This document shows positions 26,574-37,354 of a DNA stretch of 64,000 nucleotides, piece by piece; the stretch's first letter is position 1, and every line of letters begins with the position of its first letter. Made by a program: the position numbers and the translations under genes. The notes below the pieces were generated by a model that was given only the letters and a program-made list of their open reading frames with translations, was not told where the DNA came from and did no database searches. This DNA is from Collimonas pratensis (GTDB taxonomy: Bacteria > Pseudomonadota > Gammaproteobacteria > Burkholderiales > Burkholderiaceae_D): the NCBI RefSeq assembly GCF_001584185.1, contig NZ_CP013234.1:2046001-2110000 (forward strand). Reading direction: 5' to 3'.

Positions 26574-29500
26574 TCAATGGAGGGGCATTTGCGCGTCGGA
26601 TAGCGCTGCCGTTTCCGCTTCCTTGGCATGGCCGCGCTTGACATAGCGCAGCGCCCGTTTGCCCCAGCTGTCCAGATAGCTATACGCCACCGGCACCACC
26701 ACCAGCGTCAGCAGGGTCGAGGTGATGATGCCGCCGATCACCGCACGCCCCATCGGCGCCTGGGTTTCGCCGCCGTCGCCCAGGCCGAGCGCCATCGGCA
26801 GCATGCCGAACAGCATGGCCAGGGTGGTCATCAGGATAGGGCGCAGGCGCACCTGGCCGGCTGCCAGGATAGCGTCGTATTGCGAGCTGCCGTTGCGCTG
26901 CTCGCGGTTGCTGAAATCGACCAGCAGGATCGCATTCTTGGTGACCAGTCCCATCAGCATGATGAAGCCGATGATGGAAAAGATGTTCAATGTGCTGCCG
27001 GTGATCAGCAAGGCCAGAAATACGCCGATCAGGGAAAATGGCAGCGCGGCCATGATGGCGATCGGCTGCAGGAAGCTGCCGAACTGCGACGCCAGGATCA
27101 GGTAGATGAAGATCACGGCGATGCCCAGTGCCGCCAGCGCGGAGCCGAAGGCTTCCTGCATGTCCTTGGTGCGGCCGCCGACGTCGAAACGATAGCCGGG
27201 CGGCAGTTCGATCTGCTTGATCACGGCCTGCACTTCGGTGCCGACGTCGCCCGAAGGACGGCCCTCGACGTTGGCGTAGATGCCGATGCGGCGTTGCAGG
27301 TCCTGGCGCTTGATCACGCGCGGGCTGGAAGTGTGGACGAATTCAACTACCTGCCGTAGCGGCACCATGACCGGCTTGCCGTCGCTGTCGAGATTGCTGC
27401 TGGCGACCGAGAGGTCGCCAAGGTCGGCGATTTTCTGGCGGCCGGATTTCGGCAACTGCACATTGACTTCATAGTTTTGTCCGTCCGCCGCCAGCCAGTA
27501 GCCGTTGGCGTCGCCGGAGACGAAGGGCCGCAGGGCGGCGCCGATCTGTTGCACGCTCAGGCCGAGGTCGCTGGCGAGGGCGTTGTTGACCTTGATGGTG
27601 ATCGCCGGATTGGCTGCGGTCAGGCTGTTTTCCAGGTCGGTGATGCCCTTGATCTTGCCGATCTTTAGCATTACCTGGTCGGCGATGGCGCTCAGCTTAT
27701 CGGTTTCGGGACCGAGAATCGCCACGTAGATCGGCTTGTCCCAGCCCACCGACAGCTCAATCCCGGGAATCGCTTTGAGGCGCTCGCGGATATTCTTTTC
27801 CACTTCCTTCTGCGAGATGCGGTGACTGGTGTTGCGATTGGTCAGGGTCAGGTTCATATCTGCCGCATTACGGCCATCGTCGGTGCCGACGGTGGTGCTG
27901 ATGTTCTCGATCTGCGGCATCTTGCGCAGCGCCTCTTCGACCTGGCGCATCTTGCTGTCGGTGTAGGCCAGGCTGGAGCCGACCGGGGTTTTCAGCTTGA
28001 GGGCGATGAAGCCCTGGTCGGTATCCGGAATGAATTCGGTGCCGACCAGCGGCGCCAGGAACAGGCTGCCGACGAACAGCGCCAATGCCAGCGACAATGT
28101 AGTCTTGCGCCAGGCCAGCGCGCGTTGCAGGATGCGGCCGTAGACGCCGTGGATGCGCTCGATCAGGTGTTCGATGCCTGCCATCAGGCGCGCCAGCCAG
28201 GGCAGGCGCTTGAACCGGTTTTCCGGCGGATCGGGCCAGACCGACGACAGCATCGGGTCCAGCGTAAAGCTGACGAACAGCGACACCAGCACCGCCACCG
28301 TGACGGTGACGCCGAACTGCAGGAAGAAGCGGCCGATAATGCCCTTCATGAAGGCCACCGGTACGAACACCGCGACGATGGCAAAGGTGGTGGCCATCAC
28401 CGCCAGGCCGATTTCCTGGGTACCGTCGCGCGCCGCGGCGACGTGGCTCTTGCCCATGCCGAGGTGACGCACGATATTTTCGCGCACTACGATGGCGTCG
28501 TCGATCAGCAAACCGATGCATAGCGACAGCGCCATCAAGGTCATGAAGTTCAGGGTAAAGCCGAAAGCGTGCAGGGCGATGAAGCTGGCGATCACGGAAA
28601 TCGGCAGGGTCAGGCCGGTGATGATGGTGCTGCGCCAGGAATGCAGGAACAGGAAGACGATCAGGATGGTCAGCGCGGCGCCTTCGAGGATAGTTTCCTT
28701 GACCCGGTCGAGCGAGCTTTTGACGTTGTCGGAATTGGCGTGGACGATCTTGATCTCGACATCCTTCGGCAGCTGCGTCTTCAGGACTTCCACTTCATTG
28801 CGCACGCCGTCGCCCACCGCAACGATGTTGGCATCCTGCAGCTTGGTGATGTCGAGGTTGATGGCGCGCTGGCCGTTGAAGCGCGAGATCGAGCTTTCTT
28901 CGCGTTCGCCGTCGGCGATCTGCGCCACCTGGTCGAGGTAGACCGGGCTGCCGCCGCGGCGGGCGACGATGATCTGGCCGAAGGCGCGCGGATCTTTCAT
29001 CTTGCCTTCCAGCCGCACCAGCTGCTCGGAAGCGCCGCGCGTGATCAGGCCGGCCGGCATGTCCTGGTTGGTGCTCTGGATCGCATTCAGGATTTCGTCG
29101 ACGCCGACCTTTTGCGCCGCCATCTGTTCCGGCTTGAGGTTCACCAGCACCTGGCGGCTGACGTTGCCGCCGATATCGACCTTGGCGACCCCGGCCACCG
29201 CCTGCAGGCGCTTGACGATGATCTGCTCGGTCAGGGTCGACAGGTCGCGCAGGCTGCGCGTGCTGGAAGTCACGCTGAGCGAGGCCAGCGGCTGGGTGTT
29301 GAGGGTGTCGCCGCGGACGATGAACGGGTCCTTGGCGTCTTTCGGCATGCTGGGGCGGATCTGGGCGATCTTGTCGCGCACTTCCTGCACTGCGCGATCC
29401 ATGTTGACGTTCAGCTCGAAGGTCACCCAGGTGTCGTTGCGTCCTTCATACGAACTGGAGAGGATGGTCTTGATGCCGCTGACCGAATTGATGGTGTCTT

Positions 29501-29702
29501 CGATCGGCTTGGTGATGTCGTTCTCGACCGCTTCCGGCGAGGCGCCAGGGTAGCGCATCTCGATCAGCAGGCCGGGCGTCTGGATGTCCGGCATCTGCTC
29601 CAGGCCCAGTTCCTGGTAGGAGAACAGGCCCAGCACCAGCAAGGCCACCATCACCATGGTGGCGAACACCGGATGGTTGATACTGATTTTGGTAATCCAC
29701 AT
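26574..29702 (-). CDS. RND-family efflux pump, inner-membrane transporter
   Basis: A 1,042-residue proton-driven RND pump. It starts [20 protein letters not shown], the usual first membrane helix, with large periplasmic loops after helices 1 and 7. The proton-relay aspartates are visible in [12 protein letters not shown] of helix 4. The C-terminal half repeats the layout ([15 protein letters not shown]). It belongs to the HAE1 type (drugs and hydrophobic compounds) rather than the metal type, judging from overall sequence. It follows the adaptor gene by 15 bp in one operon; no outer-membrane channel gene is present here, so a channel encoded elsewhere is needed. Confidence 0.92.
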   Translation of the reverse strand: MWITKISINHPVFATMVMVALLVLGLFSYQELGLEQMPDIQTPGLLIEMRYPGASPEAVENDITKPIEDTINSVSGIKTILSSSYEGRNDTWVTFELNVNMDRAVQEVRDKIAQIRPSMPKDAKDPFIVRGDTLNTQPLASLSVTSSTRSLRDLSTLTEQIIVKRLQAVAGVAKVDIGGNVSRQVLVNLKPEQMAAQKVGVDEILNAIQSTNQDMPAGLITRGASEQLVRLEGKMKDPRAFGQIIVARRGGSPVYLDQVAQIADGEREESSISRFNGQRAINLDITKLQDANIVAVGDGVRNEVEVLKTQLPKDVEIKIVHANSDNVKSSLDRVKETILEGAALTILIVFLFLHSWRSTIITGLTLPISVIASFIALHAFGFTLNFMTLMALSLCIGLLIDDAIVVRENIVRHLGMGKSHVAAARDGTQEIGLAVMATTFAIVAVFVPVAFMKGIIGRFFLQFGVTVTVAVLVSLFVSFTLDPMLSSVWPDPPENRFKRLPWLARLMAGIEHLIERIHGVYGRILQRALAWRKTTLSLALALFVGSLFLAPLVGTEFIPDTDQGFIALKLKTPVGSSLAYTDSKMRQVEEALRKMPQIENISTTVGTDDGRNAADMNLTLTNRNTSHRISQKEVEKNIRERLKAIPGIELSVGWDKPIYVAILGPETDKLSAIADQVMLKIGKIKGITDLENSLTAANPAITIKVNNALASDLGLSVQQIGAALRPFVSGDANGYWLAADGQNYEVNVQLPKSGRQKIADLGDLSVASSNLDSDGKPVMVPLRQVVEFVHTSSPRVIKRQDLQRRIGIYANVEGRPSGDVGTEVQAVIKQIELPPGYRFDVGGRTKDMQEAFGSALAALGIAVIFIYLILASQFGSFLQPIAIMAALPFSLIGVFLALLITGSTLNIFSIIGFIMLMGLVTKNAILLVDFSNREQRNGSSQYDAILAAGQVRLRPILMTTLAMLFGMLPMALGLGDGGETQAPMGRAVIGGIITSTLLTLVVVPVAYSYLDSWGKRALRYVKRGHAKEAETAALSDAQMPLH

Positions 29703-29717
29703 GGTGCGTGTTTTCCT

Positions 29718-30911
29718 CTAGCTGTTGCGCTTGGCGCCGGCGGTTTCTGCCAGCTTGACTGCGCTGCCGGGCTTGACGCCGTCCAGCCTGACCACGATCA
29801 CCTGTGCGCCTGGCGCCAGGCCGGAGGTCACTTCGGCCAGGTTTTCATCGTCGTTGCGCAAGCCCAGCGTGACCGGCTGCGCCACGATCAGATTGTTTTG
29901 CACGGTGTAGACCAGGTCAACGCCGTTTTCATGGCGCAGCGCTGCCAGCGGCAGCAGTGGCCGCAAGGCCGATTTCTGCAGGGTGATGGCGCCCTTGGCG
30001 AACATGCCGCCTTTCAGCGCGCCGTCGCTGTTGGCGACCGCGATATACACCTTGATGGCGCGTGAGCCGGCTTCGGTAGCGGGATTGATGCGCGTCACCG
30101 TGCCGCTGAAGCGGCGCTCCTGGAAGCCATCCACCGCAAACGTCACCTCCTGGCCCAGCTTGACCCTCGGGATTTCGCTGGCCGGCACCTGGGCTTCGAG
30201 CGTCATCTGGCTTAGGTCCATGATGGAAAACAGCGGTGAATCGGGCGAGACCTTGTCGCCTTGCTGGATCTCGCGCTTGCTGACGATGCCGTCGATCGGC
30301 GCGTGGATGGTAGCGTCGTTGATCGCCCGTTGCGCGATCTCCAGCTGCGAAGTGGCCGACTTGACGCTGGCTTCCGCCACCTCGACGCTGTTGTGCGCGG
30401 TATCGAAAGCATTTTGCGAGATGTATTTCTGCTTCAGCAGCATCTGGTTGATGTCGTGGTTCTTGTTGGCCAGCGCCAGCTTGGCCTTGGCTTCGTCCAG
30501 CGTGCCTTGCTGGGTGGCGTAGCGCGCCTGCAGGTCGGCAGTATCCAGCTGGGCCATGACCTGGCCGCGTTTTACCTGCATGCCCTCGCGCACCAGGGTG
30601 GCGCGCACTTCGGCGGCGACCTTGGATTTGACCGTGGCTTGCACCAGCGGCATCAGCGAGCCGGACAAGGGCAGGGTGATGCGCAATTCCCTGGCATCGA
30701 TCAGGGCGACGTCGGCGGCGGCCAGTTCAAACGCATGGGTCTTTGGGGTTGTCGTCTTGCCATTGTCGGCCTGCCTGGCGTCGCTGTTCCTGGCATGCAG
30801 GGCGAACCAGCCGCCGCCGGCAAGCGCAATGACCAGCAACAGGGCAAGCGGCTTGCGCCAGCCGATACGTGAACGCGACGACGGGGACGAATTTGCCATG
30901 ATTATTGTCAT
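29718..30911 (-). CDS. RND pump periplasmic adaptor (membrane fusion protein)
   Basis: About 397 residues from MTIIMANSS, or 393 from the second ATG at 30899; neither has a clear ribosome site. A basic N-terminus and one membrane segment (PLALLLVIALAGGGWFAL) are followed by a biotinyl-lipoyl-like half (ATVKSKVAAEVRATLVREG), a coiled-coil hairpin around YATQQGTLDEAKAKLALANK, the second lipoyl half (DATIHAPIDGIVSKREI) and beta-barrel segments. This is the HlyD/AcrA adaptor layout. It links the downstream RND protein to an outer-membrane channel. Confidence 0.88.
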   Translation of the reverse strand: MTIIMANSSPSSRSRIGWRKPLALLLVIALAGGGWFALHARNSDARQADNGKTTTPKTHAFELAAADVALIDARELRITLPLSGSLMPLVQATVKSKVAAEVRATLVREGMQVKRGQVMAQLDTADLQARYATQQGTLDEAKAKLALANKNHDINQMLLKQKYISQNAFDTAHNSVEVAEASVKSATSQLEIAQRAINDATIHAPIDGIVSKREIQQGDKVSPDSPLFSIMDLSQMTLEAQVPASEIPRVKLGQEVTFAVDGFQERRFSGTVTRINPATEAGSRAIKVYIAVANSDGALKGGMFAKGAITLQKSALRPLLPLAALRHENGVDLVYTVQNNLIVAQPVTLGLRNDDENLAEVTSGLAPGAQVIVVRLDGVKPGSAVKLAETAGAKRNS

Positions 30912-31319
30912 GATTACCGTTGTAAATGTGACAGGCCGGGGAAAAAGTTGTGGCATATTATGGAGGAACTTGTATCGCTATGTAGAAACAATTTGATGAG
31001 TTTTGGATGAAGGCTAGGCGCGGCACGGCCAGCCTGAATGTCAAACGGGACAGCTTGCCCGCCGTCCCAGTGCAGATGACAATCCATGCAACTGTGTTGC
31101 AATTGGCTTGCAAGCAATGCCAGTTCCCGATTACACTCTCCGCTTGCGGTTACAAATTGTAATTTCCCCCTTTATTAGCCGTTTAGCCGTTAATTAACCA
31201 GGTTCACGCTACATGCTTCTTCAAGCCAGCCCAGCTTTGCCGATTTCGCGCCTGATGCGCGCCGTCCGCACGTCTGTGGCCGCGGCAATGCAAGCCTGCT
31301 GCCGTTCCCTGGCGCCGCC
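30912..31319. other. Divergent intergenic region of the RND operon and the CxxC/TonB pair
   Basis: About 408 bp with promoters for both sides. A short palindrome TTACAA-A-TTGTAA lies at 31150-31162, in an AT-rich stretch suited to a promoter or operator for the rightward genes. A 38-codon ORF from about 31,213 overlaps the start of the 31320 gene (its TGA at about 31,327-31,329) and might couple translation. No regulator gene is present. Confidence 0.4.
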
Positions 31320-31655
31320 ATGCGCCTGATCGTCGAATCCCATTTCCGCACGCGGCGCCGCTTCAAGCTGCGTTTGCAGCAATGCACGCTGTGGCTGGCG
31401 CTGGCGATCCTGGTGCTGCAGCTGGTCGGCATGGCTTTTCATAATCACAGCCTGGCCGAAGTATCCTCCGACTGCATCAGCTGCGACCTGGCGGCCGACT
31501 TCCCGGCGCCGGTCCCATCCACCCCGGTGCCGGTGCTGACGCCGGTCCTGGTATTCGCCTACAGCAGCTTTGCCGAACCGGTCTATATCTATACCCCGGC
31601 GCAGCAGCACTATCTGACGCCGCACTCCCAAGCCCCGCCATCCCCTCTGGTCTGA
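31320..31655 (+). CDS. Small membrane protein with HNH and CxxC motifs, DUF2946-like
   Basis: A 111-residue protein: basic N-terminus, one hydrophobic helix (LWLALAILVLQLVGMAF), then HNHSLAEVSSDCISCDLA, a His and Cys cluster of metal-binding type, and a Pro-rich tail. It resembles the DUF2946 proteins often found next to TonB receptors, a comparison from memory. It precedes the TonB receptor by about 130 bp on the same strand, so a role in metal uptake or sensing with that receptor is inferred. The exact function is unknown. Confidence 0.65.
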   Translation: MRLIVESHFRTRRRFKLRLQQCTLWLALAILVLQLVGMAFHNHSLAEVSSDCISCDLAADFPAPVPSTPVPVLTPVLVFAYSSFAEPVYIYTPAQQHYLTPHSQAPPSPLV

Positions 31656-31787
31656 CGTTTTGTTTTTTCTTTTGGCCTGAGGCTGCTTGATCCCAAGCCG
31701 CCTGTAGCGATTTTCCGTGCGCCCCTGTCACCCATGGGGCAATTCGGAAAATGCCGGCCGGGTTATTCGTCTTATCGGAGTTTTAGA

Positions 31788-34175
31788 ATGAAAATACGCT
31801 TGTCGCGCCGACTAAAATTGAGCGCCATGATTGCGCTGGCCTATGGTTTTGCCGGCTTTGCACCGTCCGCCGCCTATGCGCAGTCCGCACCTAAACAGAT
31901 CAGCGGCGCCATCCACGATGCGCTCGGCCAGCCTTTGCCTGACGCGACGGTGGCCCTGAAAGACGCCACCGGCAAAGCAGTCGGTAGCACCAAGAGCGAC
32001 CAGCAAGGTCATTTCACGTTTAGCGACATCGCGCCCGGCAGCTATGCCATCAGCGTCGGCAAGCCCTCGTTCCAGTCTGAGAACGGCACCGTCACCGTGG
32101 CCGACGAAAACGGCGCCACCGCGGACGTCACCCTGAAAGCCAGCCAGGCCGGCACGGTTAGCGCCAGCAATGCGGTGGTGGTCACCGCCGACCGCCTGGA
32201 CCGTGCCCGCAACGGCATCCAGGTCGAAACCGGCAGCAGCATCTACCGCATCGGCCGCAAGGAAATCGCCGCCATGCCGCAAGGCGAAGACACTGCCTTC
32301 AATGAAGTGCTGTTGCGCGCGCCTGGCGTGGCACAGGATTCCTTCGGCCAACTGCACGTGCGCGGCGACCACGCCAACCTGCAATACCGTCTCAACGGCA
32401 TCATCCTGCCGGAAAGCATTTCCGGCTTCGGCCAGACCCTGGACACGCGCTTTGTCGACAGCGTCAGCGTGCTCACCGGCGCCTTGCCGGCGCAATACGG
32501 CTATCGCACCGCCGGCGTGGTCGATATCCATACCAAGAACGGCGAGCTGGCCAACGGCGGCAACATCGGCGTGCAGATCGGCAGCAACAACACGCGTCAG
32601 ATCAGCGGCGACGTCAGCGGCAGCACCGATTCCTTCAGCTACTACATCAACGGTTCGTTCGAAGCCAACAACCTCGGCATCGAGAATCCTACCGGCGCCT
32701 CCAGCGCCTTACATGACCGCACCTTGCAAAACAAGGCTTTCGGCTATTTCTCTTATCTGCTCGATGCCGATACCCGCGTCAGTCTGATTCTCGGAAATTC
32801 CGACGGCCGTTTCCAGATACCGAACAGTCCAGGCAAGACGCCCGGCTTCCAGCTTGACGGCGTGACCGACTATCCATCCGCCGACGTCAATGAGCGTCAG
32901 CACGAAACCAACCGCTACGGCATTCTTGCCTTGCAAGGCAAGATCGGTTCCGATATCGATTATCAGGTAGCCGCCTTCAGCCGCTATTCCAAAGTGCTGT
33001 TCGAGCCGGACCAGGTCGGCGACCTGTTGTATACCGGGGTCGCCTCGCGCGTGTTGCGCACCGGCCTGGCGAATGGCTTGCAAGCCGACGGCAGTTATCG
33101 CCTGAACGCCAATCACACGATACGCGCCGGCGTCAACTACACCCGCGAGAACCTGAAGAACAGCGACAATTCGCTGACGTTCCCGGCCGACGACAGCGGC
33201 AACCAGCTGTCGAGCCAGCCGATCACGCTGGCCGACAGCAATCAGAAGACCACCAACCAGGCCGGCGTCTACCTGCAGGATGAGTGGAAGATCAGCGACA
33301 AGGTCACCGTCAACTACGGCGCCCGCGCCGACTGGGTGAACGCCTATGTGAACGCCAGCCAGTTCAGCCCGCGCATCGGCGTGGTGTACCAGATGACGCC
33401 GCGCACCACTTTCCATGCCGGCTATGCCAAGTACTTCACGCCGCCGGCCAGCGAGCTGATCGGCGCCAGCACTGTCGCCAGCTTCAATGGCACCACCAAC
33501 GCGTCCGCCAGCAGCCAGAACGACCCGGTGCAGGCGGAGAGCTCGGATTATTACGACCTCGGCGTCAATCACCAGCTCACGCAGCACGTCACCCTGGGGC
33601 TGGATGGCTACTACAAGAAGGTCAAGAACTTGCTGGACGAAGGACAGTTCGGCTCGGCCTTGCTGTACACGCCGTTCAACTACGCGCAGGGCAAGGTGTA
33701 TGGCCTGGAGCTGACCCTCAACTATCACAAGGATAATCTGTCGGCCTACCTGAACCTGGCGCGTTCTGTGGCGCTGGGCAAGAACATCACTTCCAGCCAG
33801 TACAACTTCGGCCAGGATGAGCTGAACTACATCTCGAATCACTGGGTGCACCTGGATCATGACCAGGCTATCACCGCTTCAACCGGGGTTTCCTATCTGT
33901 GGCAGGGCACCACCTTGACTGCCGATGCCTTGTTTGGCAGCGGCCTGCGCAGCGGTTTCGCCAATACCGATCACCTGGCGGCGTATACCGAAGTCAACCT
34001 GGGCGCCAGCCATGTGTTCGGCGAGAGTCCGATCGGCAAGGTCACCACGCGCCTGAGCGTCATCAACCTGTTCGACAAAGTGTATGAAATCCGCGACGGC
34101 TCCGGCATCGGCGTCGGCGCGCCGCAATACGGACAGCGGCGCGGCTTCTATCTGTCGATGAGCAAGGCGTTTTAA
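31788..34175 (+). CDS. TonB-dependent receptor with N-terminal carboxypeptidase-regulatory-like domain
   Basis: Outer-membrane receptor, 795 residues from MKIRLSRRLKL, with CGGAG upstream. The signal peptide ends near AAYAQ. Residues about 36-125 (ISGAIHDALGQPLPDATV, then GHFTFSDIAPGSY) form the extra beta domain seen in CarboxypepD_reg receptors. The plug domain follows (VLLRAPGVAQDSFGQLHVRG). The barrel ends in a C-terminal aromatic (SMSKAF), as outer-membrane assembly needs. The substrate is not evident; its partner, the small CxxC protein, suggests a metal. A terminator-like hairpin lies downstream at 34300. Confidence 0.88.
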   Translation: MKIRLSRRLKLSAMIALAYGFAGFAPSAAYAQSAPKQISGAIHDALGQPLPDATVALKDATGKAVGSTKSDQQGHFTFSDIAPGSYAISVGKPSFQSENGTVTVADENGATADVTLKASQAGTVSASNAVVVTADRLDRARNGIQVETGSSIYRIGRKEIAAMPQGEDTAFNEVLLRAPGVAQDSFGQLHVRGDHANLQYRLNGIILPESISGFGQTLDTRFVDSVSVLTGALPAQYGYRTAGVVDIHTKNGELANGGNIGVQIGSNNTRQISGDVSGSTDSFSYYINGSFEANNLGIENPTGASSALHDRTLQNKAFGYFSYLLDADTRVSLILGNSDGRFQIPNSPGKTPGFQLDGVTDYPSADVNERQHETNRYGILALQGKIGSDIDYQVAAFSRYSKVLFEPDQVGDLLYTGVASRVLRTGLANGLQADGSYRLNANHTIRAGVNYTRENLKNSDNSLTFPADDSGNQLSSQPITLADSNQKTTNQAGVYLQDEWKISDKVTVNYGARADWVNAYVNASQFSPRIGVVYQMTPRTTFHAGYAKYFTPPASELIGASTVASFNGTTNASASSQNDPVQAESSDYYDLGVNHQLTQHVTLGLDGYYKKVKNLLDEGQFGSALLYTPFNYAQGKVYGLELTLNYHKDNLSAYLNLARSVALGKNITSSQYNFGQDELNYISNHWVHLDHDQAITASTGVSYLWQGTTLTADALFGSGLRSGFANTDHLAAYTEVNLGASHVFGESPIGKVTTRLSVINLFDKVYEIRDGSGIGVGAPQYGQRRGFYLSMSKAF

Positions 34176-34211
34176 ACAAAGCTGGTTTTATAGCTGGGCT
34201 TTATAGGAATG

Positions 34212-34284
34212 GTAGGGTGGGCACCTGTGCCCACGTGGAACGCGGACGCTGCCCCAGCGTGGGCAGAAAATCTGCCCACCCTAC
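34212..34284. repeat. Dispersed GTAGGGTGGGCA palindromic repeat, copy 1
   Basis: GTAGGGTGGGCA at 34212-34223 pairs with its complement at 34273-34284. Inside are two further hairpins, GTGGGCAC-CT-GTGCCCAC and GTGGGCAGA-aaa-TCTGCCCAC, so the element can form a cruciform or branched RNA. Related copies occur near 44071, 48805 and 58582. All four lie just behind the 3' end of a gene. Confidence 0.85.
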
Positions 34285-34299
34285 GACTGTATAATGATG

Positions 34300-34327
34300 G
34301 CGGGGAGCTTGCTCCTCGCTTTTTTTG
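34300..34327 (+). terminator. Intrinsic terminator behind the TonB receptor
   Basis: Stem GCGGGGAGC/GCTCCTCGC with one G-T pair and a two-base loop, directly followed by seven T. It is the only good rightward terminator after the receptor gene and isolates it from aceA. Confidence 0.75.
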
Positions 34328-34570
34328 CATTTTTCAGGATACGCAATTTGCATTTCATAATGTGAAAAATTGAAATGCAGAGCACCATTTTCAAATTTCA
34401 TTCTCAGAAATTTTATTCCACATCGCGAAAAATTAAAGATAAGTATTTGAATTTAAAGAAAATAAAAAAACTTATATGTCTTATATAAGACCTTGTTGCC
34501 TCGCACAGATAAGCCTACTATTTAGTCATCGGATTTGATTTCACTTTTTGTTTTTAACAGGAGAACGACG
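34328..34570. promoter_or_regulatory. AT-rich aceA control region with a 14-bp palindrome
   Basis: The stretch is unusually AT-rich for this DNA. GTCTTATATAAGAC at 34478-34491 is a perfect palindrome about 80 bp before the aceA start, well placed for an operator. I recall similar TTATATAA-centred palindromes upstream of central-carbon genes in betaproteobacteria, but cannot name the regulator with confidence. AGGAG at about 34,559-34,563 is the aceA ribosome-binding site. Confidence 0.55.
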
Positions 34571-35866
<1,296 letters not shown>

Positions 35867-35960
35867 TTAGATTGAATTAGATTGATTCAGTAGAACGATC
35901 AGGTTTATTGAACGCCGGTCCGCCGGCAAAGCGCGGGCGTTATCTCGTCAGCGCTCCAGA

Positions 35961-35990
35961 AAGCCGCATCCCACAAGGGTGCGGCTTTTT
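35961..35990 (+). terminator. Intrinsic terminator of aceA
   Basis: AAGCCGCATCCC and GGGTGCGGCTTTTT form a 9-10 bp stem with a T-run, about 95 bp after the aceA stop. Four bases later the group II intron begins, so this hairpin is probably its insertion landmark. Confidence 0.85.
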
Positions 35991-35994
35991 CATT

Positions 35995-36644
35995 GTGCGC
36001 CCAGCATGGGCGCAATCTTGGAGGTGAAAGTCCTCCCGTAAGTTGATCACAGCGAACGAAGCGAAGCGCAACTGCATGAGGGCGACTGAGTGTGGGGAGG
36101 AAGCGTGGAGCGAAGCTGCGAGCCGATGAACAAGAATCGGATAGAAGGCGGTGCCGACCAGGGCGAGCGGGCAATGAACCGCGAAGCTCTCGTGATCAAG
36201 GGTCAGGCGGCGTAGATCCGGCGGTTGTGCAGTGAAGGATTGCGTTCTTACCTGGGGAGATCTCGCTTTGTGCCTGAAAGGGCGACGGTGTAAGCCGGAG
36301 CGAGAAGTCAGCAGAGGTCGTAGTAGTTGGCGGCATGGCCGGAGAGGCTGGAAGCTGTTGGCGAAGGACCAAAGGAGCAGAAGGGCAAGTCTGCCTGACC
36401 ATCCGAAATGGATATGCTTCAGATGCCCGGATACGGGGCTCGTTACGAAAAGTGCAGCAGGTGAAGCCTGAAATACTTGTGACAGCGAAGAACCAGATCG
36501 GCCGGGTTGGGGACAGGCGAGTCCAGGCGTCATGTTCGGGTATGGGCATGACGACCTCAACCGTTTCAACCGCCCGGTGCGGACCCGCATGCCGGGTGGT
36601 GTGGCAGGGGACCGGTCAGTTATACTGACCGCCCCTATGCCGAT
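35995..36644 (+). mobile_element. ORF-less group II intron, class C-like
   Basis: The 5' end GTGCGCCCAGCATGGGCGCA and the nearby GGAGGTGAAAGTCCTCC are the conserved start and early domain I of bacterial group II introns. Domain V is recognisable at about 36,568-36,602: ACCGCCCGG and CCGGGTGGT arms with a TGCG-GACC-CGCA hairpin. Domain VI follows, GGCAGGGG pairing with CCCCTATGCC and leaving the bulged branch A, and the element ends in GAT. At about 650 nt it has no room for a reverse transcriptase, and no such frame is open in domain IV. It lies right behind the aceA terminator, the site preference known for class C introns. The far end lies 19 bp from the convergent Lrp gene. It would need trans-acting help to move. 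Confidence 0.88.
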
Positions 36645-36663
36645 TGGGCGACTGGGAGCCGGC

Positions 36664-37182
36664 TCAGACCGGCGGCAACGGCAACATATTGGTCGCCTTG
36701 ATTTCATCAAGGCAGACGCTCGAGCGGACGCCGCTGACGCCGCGCATGCGCATCAGCTTTTCCATCAGGAAGTCCGACAATTCCTTCAGATCGTGCGCGG
36801 TTACCTTCAACACGTAGTCGAAATCGCCGGTGATCGAGTAGCACTCCAGGATCTGCGGCCATTCGTTGATGGCTGTCTTGAATCCCGATAAATCGTTAAT
36901 ATGTCCTTTCTCCATCGATACATGGACAAAGGCGATCACGTTCAGCCCCAGGCTGGCCGGGCTCAGCCGGGTTTCATAGCCGACGATGAAGCCGGCTTCT
37001 TCCAGCCGGCGATGGCGCCGGTGGCATTGCGGGGCGGACAGGCTGACTGCTTCTGCCAGTTCGAGATTGGATGCTCGGCCGTTCTGCTGCAGGAAGGTCA
37101 ACATTTTGCGGTCGATTTGATCGATATCAATTTTGTGCAATTTATTCTCGATTTCTGGATTTGTGACGAAATTATATTTCAT
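36664..37182 (-). CDS. Lrp/AsnC-family transcriptional regulator
   Basis: A 172-residue DNA-binding protein from MKYNFVTNPEIE; a 10-codon upstream extension is possible. The winged helix-turn-helix is clear (IDQIDRKMLTFLQQNGRASN, then LELAEAVSLSAPQCHRRHRR LEEAGFI). The C-terminal RAM domain (AFVHVSMEKG, ECYSITGDFDYVLKV) binds an amino-acid ligand in this family. It is divergent from the importer genes at 37355 with a 172-bp shared region, so it probably senses the imported amino acid and controls importer, dehydrogenase and dioxygenase. The N-terminal 25 residues before the helix are longer than in typical Lrp. Confidence 0.9.
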   Translation of the reverse strand: MKYNFVTNPEIENKLHKIDIDQIDRKMLTFLQQNGRASNLELAEAVSLSAPQCHRRHRRLEEAGFIVGYETRLSPASLGLNVIAFVHVSMEKGHINDLSGFKTAINEWPQILECYSITGDFDYVLKVTAHDLKELSDFLMEKLMRMRGVSGVRSSVCLDEIKATNMLPLPPV

Positions 37183-37299
37183 AACCGTATAAAAAACGGG
37201 TGCAACTCGCAAACCAATTTTCAGCGTTCAAAGCTATACTTTTTTCAAAATAATAGATACGGCAGCAAGGGCGCAGGCCAGAATAATCCCTTGTTGCAA

Positions 37300-37305
37300 T
37301 ATAAT
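37300..37305 (+). promoter_or_regulatory. -10 element of the importer operon
   Basis: A perfect TATAAT about 50 bp before the importer start. No good -35 hexamer lies 16-18 bp upstream (the spot reads roughly GCCAGA), which suits a promoter needing an activator such as the adjacent Lrp-type protein. Confidence 0.5.
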
Positions 37306-37354
37306 AAAGAGGCCGATTCCCGGCAACCAAACTGACTCATTTGGAGACAAAGTC

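Noticed and set aside
28569..30065. Plus-strand open frame of 498 codons across the RND and adaptor genes
   Set aside because: It spans two genes on the other strand, and its composition is that of a shadow frame.
35905..36891. Open frames of 80-256 codons around the aceA 3' region
   Set aside because: This DNA is explained by the terminator and the group II intron RNA; none of the frames resembles a reverse transcriptase.
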